Positions 53,208 through 64,000 of a DNA stretch of 64,000 bases are shown piece by piece (the first letter of the stretch is position 1; each line of letters opens with the position of its first letter). Source of the DNA: Agrostemma githago (Eukaryota > Streptophyta > Magnoliopsida > Caryophyllales > Caryophyllaceae); NCBI GenBank assembly GCA_958450325.1, contig OY288262.1, positions 12,621,081 to 12,685,080 on the forward strand. Reading direction: 5' to 3'. The position numbers and the translations under genes are program-made. Under the pieces are notes generated by a model that was not told where the DNA came from, made no database searches, and saw nothing but the letters and a program-made list of their open reading frames with translations.

Positions 53208-56200
53208 TTAGGGGTAATAGCGCTTCAACTGGTCCAAGTTGGTTGGGTTGACGAATTCGTTCCCATCCAAGTCCGTCAGCATTACGGCTCCTCCTGATGA
53301 AACATTCTTTACTAGATATGGTCCGGCCCAATTAGGTTTGAATTTTCCCCTTGGGTCGACTGGTAGCAAGGCACGGACAGATTTTAGGACTAGATCGCCC
53401 TCTTTGATACCTCTGGGCCTAACTCTTTTGTTGAAAGCCCATTTTATCCTTTTTTGGTATATCTGGATGTTATTAAGGGCTCGAGATCGTCGTTGGTCTA
53501 AAAGAATCAACGAATCGTATCGGGCTTGGACCCAATCTGCTTCAGGCACCTGACTTTCGAGTAAAATCCTCAGGGATGGTACCTCAGGCTCGACCGGCTG
53601 GACCGCCTCCATCCCATACGTCAGATAGTACGGAGTTGCTCCGGTTGCGGTGCGGATTGATGTCCGGTATCCCCATAAGGCGAAGGGGATTTTATCGGGC
53701 CAATCCCGGTAATTATCAGCCATCTTTTTAAGTATGGTGACAATTGTTTTATTTGCTGCTTCTACCGCTCCATTTGTTTGGGGACGGTAAGGCGATGATG
53801 TATGCCTTTGAATCTTATATTTTGCTAGCAAAGTAGCAGTTTCGGCTTGAAAATGGGTCCCGTGATCACTAATAAATTCATGGGGGATCCCGTATCGGCA
53901 TATAATTTTATCTTGGATAAATCTTGCTACGTGCTTGGCGTTCAAGACACGATATGACTCGGCTTCAACCCATTTGGTAAAATAGTCTATAGCCACTAGA
54001 ATGAAGCAGCGACCTCCCGTCCCGGAAGGGTTCACCTTCCCGATTATATTAATTCCCCATGTTGAAAATGGCCATGGAGAAGTCATAGTATATAATAGGG
54101 ATGACGGCATATGCTGGACGTTGCCGAAAATCTGACAGTTGTGACAGTGCTTGACATATAACTGACAGTCGGTCTCTATGCTATTCCAATAGTACCCGAG
54201 TCTTGCGATTTTTCGAGCTAGCATATGGGCGTTCATATGCGGGCCGTTCTCGCCATCGTGTACCTCTGCCATGACTTTTCCGGCCTGCGTTTTGTCGATG
54301 CATAGGAGTAAAGCCCCATGTGCCGTCTTTTTCTATAACTGTCCATCGTCTGTGCGGAAGAACTGAGTGGCCCATCTTCGTAGGGCTTTCTTGGCCCGGT
54401 TTTCAGATCCCGGAGGATATTCTCCCGACGTCAAGTAGGTTAGAATAGCCTGGTACCAAGGTTCTGGGTCAGTTATTTCGATGTCTTGAATAGCGTTGAT
54501 ATACGCCGGCTCGGACCGTCTTTCGACGCAAATCGGCATGCTGGTCATGTGTTGCGGGGTATTCAGTAAAGATGCCAATTTGGATAGCACATCTGCAAAC
54601 TGGTTTTCTTCCCGAGGTAGATAAATGTACTCCACCTTTTGAAACTGTTTTTCGAGAACCATTACTCGTGCTTGGTAAGCTACGAGATTTGCGTTCTGAG
54701 TTTTCCATTTCTGGAGTGCTTGATTGATGACTAATGATGAGTCACCGTGGACCCGGAGGTTCGTTACTCCTAAATCAGCGGCGGCTTGCAACCCGTGAAT
54801 GCTGCTTCGTATTCGGCTGCATTATTAGTCACGTCGAAATATAACTTGATGGATAACGGGGTGTACTCCCCTTGTGGTGAGATTAGTAAGATCCCGACAC
54901 CAAATCCTCGAATGTTGGATGCCCCGTCAAAATATAGATCCCATGTCTCCGTGTCGGTATGGAATATATCTTCGTCAGGGAAGGCCCAAGTATCGGTATG
55001 TCCCTCTTCAAATACCGGACTATCGGCGAGGAACTCGGCTACTACTCGGCCTTTGATGGCTTTTAACGGTACGAACTTGAGGTCGAACTCAGCTAGCATT
55101 AAAGTCCATCTAGATATCCTACCATTGAGGATGGGCTTTTCGAACAGATACTTGATTGGATCCATTCTCGATAATACAAGTACTTCGTGGCTAAACATAT
55201 AGTGTCGGAGCTTTTTAGTGGCCCAAACTAGAGCTAGACACGTCTTTTCGAGCATCGTGTATTTGCATTCGTACTCTAAGAACTTTTTACTGATGTAGTA
55301 AATAGCTCGTTCTTCTGAGTCGACTGTCTGGGCTAGCATAGCCCCCATGGCTGTCTCGGTCGTTGTCAGATATAACGACAAAGGTAAGCCGTGTTGAGGA
55401 GGCATTAATACCGGCGGAGATGACAGAATCTCTTTGATTTTATCGAAAGCTGCTTGACATTTGTCGTCCCGTAGTACCCGCTCTCCTATCTTCAGTTTTT
55501 TTGAAAATGGGCTCACGTACCATGGTTAGCTTCGGAATAAACCTGCTGATATATTGGACATTCCCGAGAAACCCCTTAATCTCCTTTTCGGTTTTGGGTG
55601 GTTGCATTTCGGTGATGGCCTTGATTTTGGTTGGGTCAACCTTGATGCCGCGCTGGCTGACGATATGGCCCAGTAATTTGCCCGATGTTACCCCGAAACT
55701 GCATTTTTGAGGGTTTAGCCTCATGCTGTACTTGCGTAGTCGGGTGAAGAACTTTCTAAGGGCCGGAATATGCCCGCTTCTTTCTTTGGACTTAACGATC
55801 ATATCGTCCACGTAGACTTCTACTTCCTTATGCATCATGTCATGTAATAAGGTAGTGGGATCCGTTGATAAGTGGCACCTGCATTGATAAGCCCAAATGG
55901 CATAACAGTGTAACCGTAAGTCCCCCAAGGTGTAGTGAAGGTGGTCTTACTCATGTCTTCTTTCGCCATTTTGATTTGATTATATCCGGCATACCCGTCA
56001 TAAAGGATAGGAGGGCATGGTCGGCCGTGTTGTCCACCAGTATGTCGATGTGTGGCAACGGTAAATCGTCTTTCGGGCTGGCCTTATTAAGGTCCCGGAA
56101 ATCTACACAAACTCGTATCTTTCCGTCTTTCTTGGGTACCGGTACGATATTTGCAACCCAGTCTGGATATTCAGACACTTGGATAAAGCCCGCTTTGAAT

Positions 56201-56535
56201 TGCTTGTCGACTTCTTCTTCGACTTTGAGAGACCATTCGGGCCTCATTGTTCGGAGTTTTTGCTTTACCGGCTTACACCTATCTTTGATGGGTATACGGT
56301 GTTCGGCTATCTCTCGGTCCATTCCCGGCATGTCCTTGTAGGACCATGCAAAGACGTCTCTGAATTCGTGGAGGAGTTCCGTGAATTGTTGCTTCTCCTC
56401 GGGGTCTAGGGATAAACCTAACTTAAGCATCTGAGGCTCTAAAGGGGTTCCTAGATTGATGGAGTCAGTTTCTTCAATGACCGGATCTCGGGATTCCCTT
56501 TGTTCGAGCTGCTCGACTAGATGCGGAGGTAATGG
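53208..56535 (-). pseudogene. Tat pol, copy B (RT, two RNase H domains, integrase)
   Basis: On the minus strand RT begins near 56,430. A one-base deletion at ~55,992 hits the codon of the catalytic Asp in the FMDGYAG motif. Another frameshift is near 55,868 and an extra A in an A-run near 55,500. YVDD lies near 55,812. The archaeal-type RNase H (YFDGASN ~54,930, GDSS ~54,750) is split by a deletion near 54,815. A TAG at ~54,336 precedes the integrase. From 54,272 to the stop at 53,208 the integrase is open, with zinc finger, core residues in GINIIG (one residue changed from the GIDIIG of copy A), SDHGTHF and GAVEAANK. The loss of that first core Asp indicates a dead enzyme. Confidence 0.88.
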
Positions 56536-56540
56536 TACCT

Positions 56541-58128
56541 TGATAAGTGTAGTTTGTAGTGCCTATTTGACTATGGTTTGGTCCCATTTTCCTTGTGGAA
56601 TCGCTCCTTGGGAGCGATTTATGGGCTTCTTATGCTCCCTTTAGTTCGTTTCAGGTTCCCGAGACCGATTTGGGAGTTGGAGCGATTCCAACTCGATACA
56701 TACACATTTTGGGGCCCACGGAGTATAGGAACGATGACTCGATACCTTGGAATCGACCCCGAGACCTTGGGACCCAATCCCGAGCATCCGAGACCCGATC
56801 CCGAGTCCCGAGAATCGACGAGAAACCCATGAGAGGCAAAGAGGGACCAAAGAGCTCTTAAGGGAGGCCTACAAGACCCATCCCGTTCGAGATGAAGTGA
56901 ACGTGAAGCGTGGATACTGGGTGCCCATCCCGACCGGGAAGGATGGCCCATCCCGATCGGGACCAAGCCTTCCCGACCGGGAAGGGTCAGTTACAGCTCC
57001 GCCTTCTTTCTTTCAAGTCCTTTCCACTTGTAACCCTATATATACCCCCCTCTTGTATTAAGACACCATGATATGATATATTCTTGACTTCTCCTAAAAC
57101 CCTAGACTAATTTAGGTTAGATTAGATTAGATTAGTGTTGATTAGTCGGTAATTAGTAGTTAATCCTAGTTTAGCCTTGTATTAAGGGAATTCTTCAAGA
57201 TCCATCCAAGATTGGCAACCTTGGGTGTTTGTTTTGGGTTTTCTTCATTAATGCAAGTTTTGTTCTTTCTTCTTCACTAGTATGGTATTCTCCTCTTCCT
57301 TTTCCTCTTAATCTTTATTTATGTTATTCAAGTTTCAATCTTTAGTTCTAGATTATTGTTTTGTTCTTCATACTTGTTAGTTTGTTTATGTATGCTTGGT
57401 TTCTTATTTTGGATCATCTTGTTCTTGTTAGATATAGTTTGATTATGTTAGAGTAGTGTTCTTGCTAGGGTTAGTAGGGTGATTAGGGTGTTAATTGGGT
57501 GATTAAGGGATTATAAGAGATGTTGGTGGAAGATTTGGGTTTCCTCTTGGTTTGGTGCACATCACATGCTTGTTGAAATGCTTGATTGACTAGTAGATAC
57601 ATATACTTGTTTTTCTTGCCTTTCTCTTGTGGGTGATGGTTTGTTTGTGGGTTCGGTTTCCTCACTAAGTTGCGAGAGCCCGGTGAGGACGACCCCTAGG
57701 TCGGTCTAAGTAGCGAGAGCCCGGATGCGACCTAGGTCACGATAGCGCTCTATAACCCCGTTTGTCATGTGTGTCGCCAAGATGGGTTCTAGGTGGAACC
57801 TCTAGGTGGGTCTAAGTTGCGAGAGCCCGGACCAACCTAGATCACCCTACTACCTCCTTCGCTCTAGTTATCCCTCGACCATTCCGTTACCCCTTTGACC
57901 CCGACCTAATCCTAGCCCGTTTTCCTTAGCCTTAGCCTAGTCTAGCTTTCTCCCCTTTTAATCATTCTAGTTTAGCTTAGTCCGTTGACTTAGTCTCGTA
58001 TTTAGGCGACCTTAGTCTATGCTCTACATTACCGTCCCCGTGGATTCGACCCGACTTGCCCTATCTATCGTAGGAATAGCCGGTTATTTTATTGACGGTT
58101 GGGATTCCGCGACAAATCCCTCCCATCA
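56541..58128 (+). repeat. 5' LTR of NA2
   Basis: 1,588 bp. Dyads of the TCCCG-RY-CGGGA type lie at about 56,880, 56,927, 56,950 and 56,970; TATATATA at 57,037-57,044 follows about 55 bp later. The 13-mer GCGAGAGCCCGGN occurs three times (57,673-57,830 region). Confidence 0.92.
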
Positions 58129-58131
58129 ATT

Positions 58132-58149
58132 TGGCGCCGTTGCCGGGGA
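58132..58149 (+). promoter_or_regulatory. Primer-binding site (tRNA-Asp), NA2
   Basis: TGGCGCCGTTGCCGGGGA, three bases after the 5' LTR; identical to NA1. Confidence 0.9.
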
Positions 58150-58317
58150 CGGTGCTAGTTTAGACTTTGTTTTCCTAGTTACTTGACTTTGTCTTTGTGT
58201 TTATGTTTTCTTTTTTCTTTTTGTTACCTTGCTTCTTGTGTGTGTGAAGTTTATTTCTCTCTTGTCTAGTGCCCAAAAAGCACTAGGCTTCTCACGTTTG
58301 TTCTTAGTCTACAGTTT

Positions 58318-59684
58318 ATGCTTAGAGGTGGTGACTATCTTCTTCTTGCAACTTAGAGCCGCTTTAACGGACGGTTGCTAGGGTGAGAGGTTTCCAACCG
58401 GGTATGGACCAAGATTTTCGAGCAAGCATGGGGTTTGATATAAACTCCCCACACATGGAAGCCGATATGAGCTACCCCTCTTCTTCCATGAACCAAAGCT
58501 ATGACATGATGACTCCTAATCACTATCAAGCTTCTTGGGGGGATCAAGACTCTAGTGGGTATGAGTCTCAAGGATATGAAAACGGCTACCAACAAGTGAA
58601 CGATTACCAATCCTACGAGCATGGTGACTATTACTCGAGTTATGATTGTGAACCCACCATGTTCAATCAAGATTCACCTTATGGAAGCCAATACCCCCAA
58701 TACCCACAATATTACCCTCCACCCCAACCACAATATGAACCCCATGACCCACAATACTACCAATCACCTCAACCTCACTACCAACAATATGATGCCCCAC
58801 CCCTTGGGTATCATCAAGATTTTCAAGGAGCTTTAAAAGACCCCAATGATCACCAATTGCCCGACATGGAGGTGTTTCAATCGCTTCTTCAATTGCAAAA
58901 GAGCAACCAAGAAATGGCCATTCAAATTCAAAGACAACAAAAGGAATTAATGGCCCAAATTCGAAGGGGAAACGAGGCGAGGAATGCTCAATTAGATGAA
59001 GGGTGCCCACTTGAGAAAGGGGAGCAACCTAATCACGAAGCCTCCAACGTAGTTCCCTTTGGAGGAGAAATTTGCTTTGAAGAACCTCAATCGTCTACCC
59101 AAAAAGAGAGGAATGAGGATGTGACCCTTGGTGAAGGCATCGTTGGTGAAGAATTGGAGGAGGATAGTGAGTTGGATGGGTTGGTGGAATTTGTGAAGTT
59201 GTTGGGTTAAATTGTTAGCCTCGAGTTGCCCTTGTGCGATAATTTGGACAAGCATCAAGAGCCCCTTGCTAGTACACCGAGAGATGGTTTGGAAGAGATT
59301 GAAACCGCCGGTAGAAGTTTCGATCCTCTCCTCCAAGGTGATGTGGGGCCGAGTGATGAAGATGGGGAACCACAACTTGAGGATAGTGTGGGGGTGTGTA
59401 ACGAGGAAGTGAGGCCAAAACCGCTTTTTGTGCCTTGTTTCTTGGAGATGAATCTTGCTAGTGATTAGAGGCAATGCTTAGGGAGGAAGAGGTCGGTGAA
59501 GCTCGTAGGATGGATAGACCCCGGAGACAACGTGCAAGATGATGTCGGGTCTTGGGATTCCTACTTCTTGCCTCCTCCTTGGAGGCCGTGGAGGTCGGCT
59601 AAGCTCGAGCGCTTCTTGGGCCTTCACTATGATGTCGGTAGCGCGTTCGACTTGCTCCTCCATGCCCTTAAGGGCTATGGTTGA
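58318..59684 (+). pseudogene. NA2 low-complexity Gag-derived ORF
   Basis: ATG 58,318 gives MLRGGDYLL, matching the NA1 Gag start, but stops and a frameshift follow at once. From 58,383 one frame is open for 275 codons. It has a Tyr/Gln/Pro/Ser-rich tract (58,440-58,810), a heptad-like helix (58,860-58,980, LLQLQKSNQEMAIQIQRQQK) and an acidic part. A TAA at 59,208 and a TAG at 59,466 interrupt the same frame, which finally ends at 59,684 in GSAFDLLLHALKGYG. No capsid core, zinc knuckle or protease is left. The final motif resembles the NA1 tail (AFDLFLRALDGDG). The tract looks like a prion-like or phase-separating domain, which is inference. Confidence 0.65.
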
Positions 59685-61868
59685 AGAATGGAGTCCACCA
59701 TCCTCGGTTTGACGGAGTTCCTAAAGAACCGTCATGTTGTATATTCCCCTCCTCTCTTCTTTAGAGTACTTGTGTTTGTATTTGTGTGATTTTTTTCTCT
59801 TGATTTTTGTAGTTTTTCACTCTTTCTTTTTTTGAGGATTTAGTCGGATTTAGGCGGAATCCGGGTTAGGTGACTTGATTACACCTAGCCCTCCCCTCCC
59901 ATTTCCTTTTATTTCCTTCTTTTTATTTTTTCCCCCATCCATATCTTTTCTTGTCTCGGCCCATGGTGACTTGACTACACCCCGGCCGGACACCTTCTAC
60001 CCTTTTCTCCACTTTTATTTTAGATTTTTAGCTTTATTTTCGTAGTTTCTTTTCTTTTTCTTTTGTCTCTCCGCACACTACAATTGAGCATATGAGGACA
60101 TTGCTCGGTTTAAGTGTTGGGGAGCGATATTCTAGGATAGTTAGTTTTATTTTCTTAGTTTTTTTGAAAAATCTTTAAAAAACCCTAAAAATTTGAAAAA
60201 AAATTCACAAAAATCAAAAAGATTTTCTTTTGTGTATTTTCATTTTGTGTCTTTGTGTCGTGTATTTGTCGTATTGTGTGTGCTTGCCTCCCTTTTTCCT
60301 TATAGGTTGCTTTAATCACCGATAACGTTGGAAAGCTTTAAAGACATCCCGTAACCTCTTCTATCCCTTCTTTCTCTCCTTTATCTCTTGCGGAGTTTGG
60401 AGGAGATTGTGATGTTGTGTGCTCGGGTGGAGCTTTGTAAAGTTGTGGTTGATTTGGTGGCTTGTTTGGATGATCGGGGTGGTGTTTGTGTTGTTTATGT
60501 GTTCGTTTTGTTTTGTTTTTGTTTTGTTGCTTTTGCTTCTTTTTCTTTCGTTCGTTTTCGTCGTGTCTTTGTTTTGTGTTGTGTTGTGTGTCTTGTGGGT
60601 AAAAGGTTTTCGAAAACCCGGTTTAGAGGCTAGTGTGCAAGTGTTTACTTTCTCATTCTAGTAATGTAAATCGAGTCTTGGACTTTACTCTAGTAGAATG
60701 ACCCTAAATCAATGAGTTCGTTGGTCCTTTACCTTGAGTCCACCTAGCTTACTAGGGATTTACTACGGGATTTGCACTTTTGACCATTATGACCACCCAC
60801 GGTGTGAAAAGGCCTTGGTTACCGAGTCTCGTCCCTTAGGTACCGTGTTTAGGATTGTTTGATTAGTCCAAGTTTTCTCCACTTTTTGTGGGTTTGAAAG
60901 GGAATGCGCAACCCCGACTTACCCATTCACCTACCTCCTACACATACCCACACAAATAAAATGCAATTTGTTGAATTCTCTGTTTCTCAATTGTCAAGAA
61001 ATGCCAAAAAGCCAAATCTTGCCAAAAAAAAGGGCAAAGAAAAGAAAAGAAAGAAAAATGAAAGAAAGAAAAGAATGAAGAAAAAGAAAAGGCACAAAAG
61101 CCAAAAAGAAAATAGAAAAGAAGAAAAAGAAATGGCATGACAACAAACAAATCAAAATGTCGGAAAGAAAGAAAATGCCAAAATAAAACCCGTCTCACAA
61201 AAAGAAATCCCCACAAAAATAAGCCTTTTTCCGACTTTTGCCGTGAAGAGCCTACCAAAGGACCGAGTCCCGAGGAAGGATGATAGCGGCATTAGTCGGT
61301 CTTCCCTCATTTTGCATGTTTTCCACCTTTTTACTTGGACTAGTTAGGCGGTTTTGGACACGGAACGACCCTCTTGGCTCACGCTAAAGGGGGCGGGGTC
61401 TCACTTACCTACAATGTCGACTAACACCGTGGTTCTTCACTTTTCCACTCCGCCGATCGTCCCGTAGTACGTTTTTAGAAAGTTAGGAGGACCTAGGTAA
61501 GTTACCAACGTTTTTGTTGCTTTATCGTCATACTATTAGGGTTTAGTCCACCTTGGTTTGTATTGCTAGCTTGGGAACGTTGTCACTTACCTCGAGTCCT
61601 AAACCGGTGCTTCTTTCACCGCTTTTTGAGAGAAGCGGTATTTGTTTTCTTTTGGGTGCAACCGATTATGTGTTTGTTTGTGTGTTTGTTTGTTTGTGTG
61701 TTTTGTGTCCGGTTGCATCCGCGGTTTTGTTGCAAGACCCGACTTGCCTTGCGGAGTGCACTTTTCCTCTAAGTGCACTCGCGTGAGTTAAAAGGGCGTA
61801 GGGTGCGCAAATACCCATTCGGCTAGTATAGTAGTTAGTATGTGCTTACTCGAGGGCGAGTAAGAGTT
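59685..61868 (+). other. Noncoding 3' half of NA2 internal region
   Basis: No gene. It aligns by eye with 11,930-13,942 of NA1, including the internal purine tract (AAGTGTTGGGGAGC at 60,112-60,124), the T/G-rich stretch (60,400-60,620) and the purine block (61,000-61,190). Conservation between otherwise divergent families suggests cis-acting roles. Confidence 0.7.
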
Positions 61869-61882
61869 AAGTGTGGGGGAGT
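61869..61882 (+). promoter_or_regulatory. Polypurine tract, NA2
   Basis: AAGTGTGGGGGAGT directly before TGATAAG of the 3' LTR; identical to NA1. Confidence 0.85.
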
Positions 61883-63501
61883 TGATAAGTGTAGTTTGTA
61901 GTGCCTATTTGACTATGTTTTGGTCCCATTTTCCTTGTGGAATCGCTCCTTGGGAGCGATTTATGGGCTTCTTATGCTCCCTTTAGTTCGTTTTAGGTCC
62001 CGAGACCGATTTGGAAGAGTTGGAGCGATTCCGACTCGATACATACACATTTTGGGGCCCACAGAGTATAGGAACGATGACTCGATACCTTGGAATCGAC
62101 CCCGAGACCTTGGGACCCAATCCCGAGCCTCCGAGACCCGATCCCGAGTCCCGAGAATCGACGAGAAACCCATACGAGGCAAGGAGGGACCATAGAGCTC
62201 TTAAGGGAGGCCTACAAGACCCATCCCGTTCAGGATGGCCTCATCCCGTTCGGGATGAAGTGAACATGAAGCGCGGCTACTGGGTGCCTAACCCGATCGG
62301 GAAGGATGGCCCATCCCGATCGGGACCAAGCCTTCCCGACCGGGAAGGGTCACTTACAGCTCCGCCTTGTTTCTTTCAATTCCTTTCCACTTGTAACCCT
62401 ATATATACCCCCCTTTTGTATTAAGACACCATGATATGATATATTCTTGACTTCTCCTACAACCCTAGACTACTTTAGGTTAGATTAGATTAGTTTAGAT
62501 TAGTCGGTAATTAGTAGTTAATCCTAGTTTAGCCTTGTATTAAGGGAATTCTTCAAGATCCATCCAAGATTGACAACCTTGGGTGTTTGTTTTGGATTTT
62601 CTTCATTAATGCAAGTTTTGTTCTTTGTTATTCACTAGTATGGTATTCTCCTCTTCCTTTTCCTCTTAATCTTTATTTATGTTATTCAAGTTTCAATCTT
62701 TAGTTCTAGATTATTGTTTTGTTCTTCATACTTGTTAGTTTGTTTATGTATGCTTGGTTTCTTATGTTGGATCATCTTGTTCTTGTTAGATATAGTTTGA
62801 TTATGTTAGAGTAGTGTTCTTGCTAGGGTTAGTAGGGTGATTAGGGTTTTAATTGGGTGATTAAGGGATTATTAGAGATGTTGGTGGAAGATTTGGGTTT
62901 CCTCTTGGTTTGGTGCACATCACATGCTTGTTGAAATACTTGATTGACTAGTAGATACATATACTTGTTTTTCTTGCCTTTCTCTTTTGGGTGATGGTTT
63001 GTTTGTGGGTTCGGTTCCCTCACTAAGTTGCGAGAGCCCGGTGAGGACGACCCCTAGGTCGGTCAAAGTAGCGAGAGCCCGGATGCGACCTAGGCCACCA
63101 TAGCGCGCTATAACCCCGTTTGTCATGTGTGTCGCCGAGATGGGTTCTAGGTGGAACCTCTAGGTGGGTCTAAGTTGCGAGAGTCCGGACCAACCTAGAT
63201 CACCCTACTACCTCCTTCGCTCTAGTTATCCCTCGACCATTCCGTTACCCCTTTGACCCCGACCTAATCCTAGCCCGTTTTCCTTAGTTGTTTTCTCCTT
63301 AGCCTTAGCCTAGTCTAGCTTTCTCCCCTTTTAATCATTCTAGTTTAGCTTAGTCCGTTGACTTAGTCTCGTATTTAGGCGACCTTAGTCTAGGCTCTAC
63401 ATTACCGTCCCCGTGGATTCGACCCGACTTGCCCTATCTACCGTAGGAATAGCCGGTTATTTTATTGACGGTTGGGATTCTGCGACAAATCCCTACCATC
63501 A
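61883..63501 (+). repeat. 3' LTR of NA2
   Basis: 1,619 bp. Dyads lie between 62,222 and 62,350, with one more ATCCCGTTCGGGAT unit than the 5' LTR. TATA box at 62,400-62,407. Confidence 0.92.
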
Positions 63502-63506
63502 TACCT

Positions 63507-64000
63507 GTTCGTCGGGTTTCTCAATGTCATTGCAAATAAAGTTTTTGAAAATGTTTTGAAAATAAGACAAGTCGTAAGCAGAACGGTTATCGTTATTATT
63601 GGTAGAGAATTTTGAAAATAGCTCAAAGAGAGCTACCACCTGATCGTTGGTCAGAGGCGGTATGGGGAGTGCTCTCGGGACAGATTCCGAGACTCCCTGA
63701 GGTGCAGCTAATGGAAAAGGGGTTACAGACTCGACCCTAGTACTGGACCTTCTAGACCTAGACTCAAACTCAGACTCTGACTCGGACTCGGATTCAGACT
63801 CGTCGCCTTGCATGTCTCCTTCGCCGGTACTGAGCTTGTAGACTCGACCTTCGCTGTCGGTCCACTTGATCGTCTTCCTCCAGGCTCTCTTTCTGGTGCC
63901 AGTGCCGACTTTAGAGATCAACTTGGTCGGATCGAACTTGCTACTGTGGAGGATCAGGTTGACTAATTCCTCCTTAGGAGTCGGGACGATCTTACTTTCC
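63507..64000 (-). pseudogene. Tat PR-RT linker, copy B
   Basis: This is the minus-strand counterpart of 360-855 in copy A: ...KRAWRKTIKWTDSEGRVYKL, the Glu-Ser repeat, then DIEKPDEQV, where NA2 cuts it at the TACCT duplication. Open over the visible length. Confidence 0.8.

Larger units (their letters stand above)
56541..63501 (+). mobile_element. NA2: non-autonomous Athila-related LTR element
   Basis: LTRs 56,541-58,128 and 61,883-63,501 (TGATAAGTGTAG...CCATCA) are flanked by TACCT (56,536-56,540 and 63,502-63,506). The empty target reads through in Tat copy A near 852-858. The primer site and polypurine tract match those of NA1, and the LTRs are related to but clearly diverged from NA1. 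The interior of 3.75 kb contains one degenerate Gag-derived ORF and a noncoding half shared with NA1. No protease, RT or integrase is present. Confidence 0.92.
35806..64000 (-). mobile_element. Ty3/gypsy Tat-clade retrotransposon, copy B (5' end outside window)
   Basis: It belongs to the same family as copy A, in opposite orientation. On the minus strand the order from right to left is: PR-RT linker (64,000-63,507), NA2 insertion, RT to integrase (56,535-53,208), spacer, antisense ORF interrupted by Athila, polypurine tract (36,851-36,839), LTR (36,838-35,806). The left end abuts the tandem array and lacks the U5 part seen in copy A. Pol is broken by several frameshifts. Confidence 0.88.

Noticed and set aside
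60388..60661. Hydrophobic Phe/Val/Cys-rich frames
   Set aside because: They are translations of low-complexity T/G-rich sequence shared with NA1, without coding character.

Overview
The window is repeat DNA from a plant nuclear genome, almost certainly an angiosperm and probably a eudicot. I cannot name the species. The evidence is plant-type Ty3/gypsy lineages (Tat and Athila), a Ty1/copia element primed by initiator tRNA-Met, a CACTA transposon and a Helitron with the usual plant ends. I found no intact host gene, no rRNA or tRNA gene and no bacterial feature. The sequence is a nested set of transposons, and most insertions can be dated relative to one another from target-site duplications (TSDs).

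Layout. (1) Bases 1 to about 19,073 hold Tat copy A on the + strand: a decayed pol, an antisense ORF (aORF) on the opposite strand, and a long LTR from 16,652. Its aORF is split by NA1, an Athila-related element without RT or integrase (5,850-15,605, TSD CCCGG). (2) Bases 19,436-32,982 are a CACTA element (3-bp TSD CAC) that carries exon-like gene fragments. A minus-strand copia element (22,219-30,658, TSD TCATC) sits in it, and a Helitron (28,300-29,467) sits in the copia leader. (3) Bases about 33,640-35,805 are a degenerate tandem array, roughly 140 bp per unit, whose units resemble plant U-snRNA promoters. A 187-bp Mutator-like MITE with a 9-bp TSD interrupts it. (4) Bases 35,806-64,000 hold Tat copy B on the minus strand, in inverted orientation to copy A. 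It is split by a full Athila element (39,039-52,654, TSD CTTGG, inside the aORF) and by NA2, a second non-autonomous Athila relative (56,541-63,501, TSD TACCT, between protease and RT).

How the parts relate. The Athila element keeps a 1,427-codon protease-RT-RNase H-integrase frame, but its gag is broken and one integrase catalytic aspartate is lost. NA1 encodes only Gag and protease, and NA2 only a low-complexity Gag-like remnant, so both would need proteins supplied in trans. The Tat aORF has its own TATA box and a conserved phase-0 intron in both copies, so it looks like a separate antisense transcription unit.

The most unusual signals are: family-specific GC-rich dyad motifs of one general form (NCNCG-RY-CGNGN) repeated in the LTRs of every Ty3/gypsy family here, and in Athila also inside coding sequence in all three codon phases; an almost 870-bp inverted repeat inside the Athila 5' LTR; the snRNA-promoter-like array; and the spliced antisense gene of Tat.
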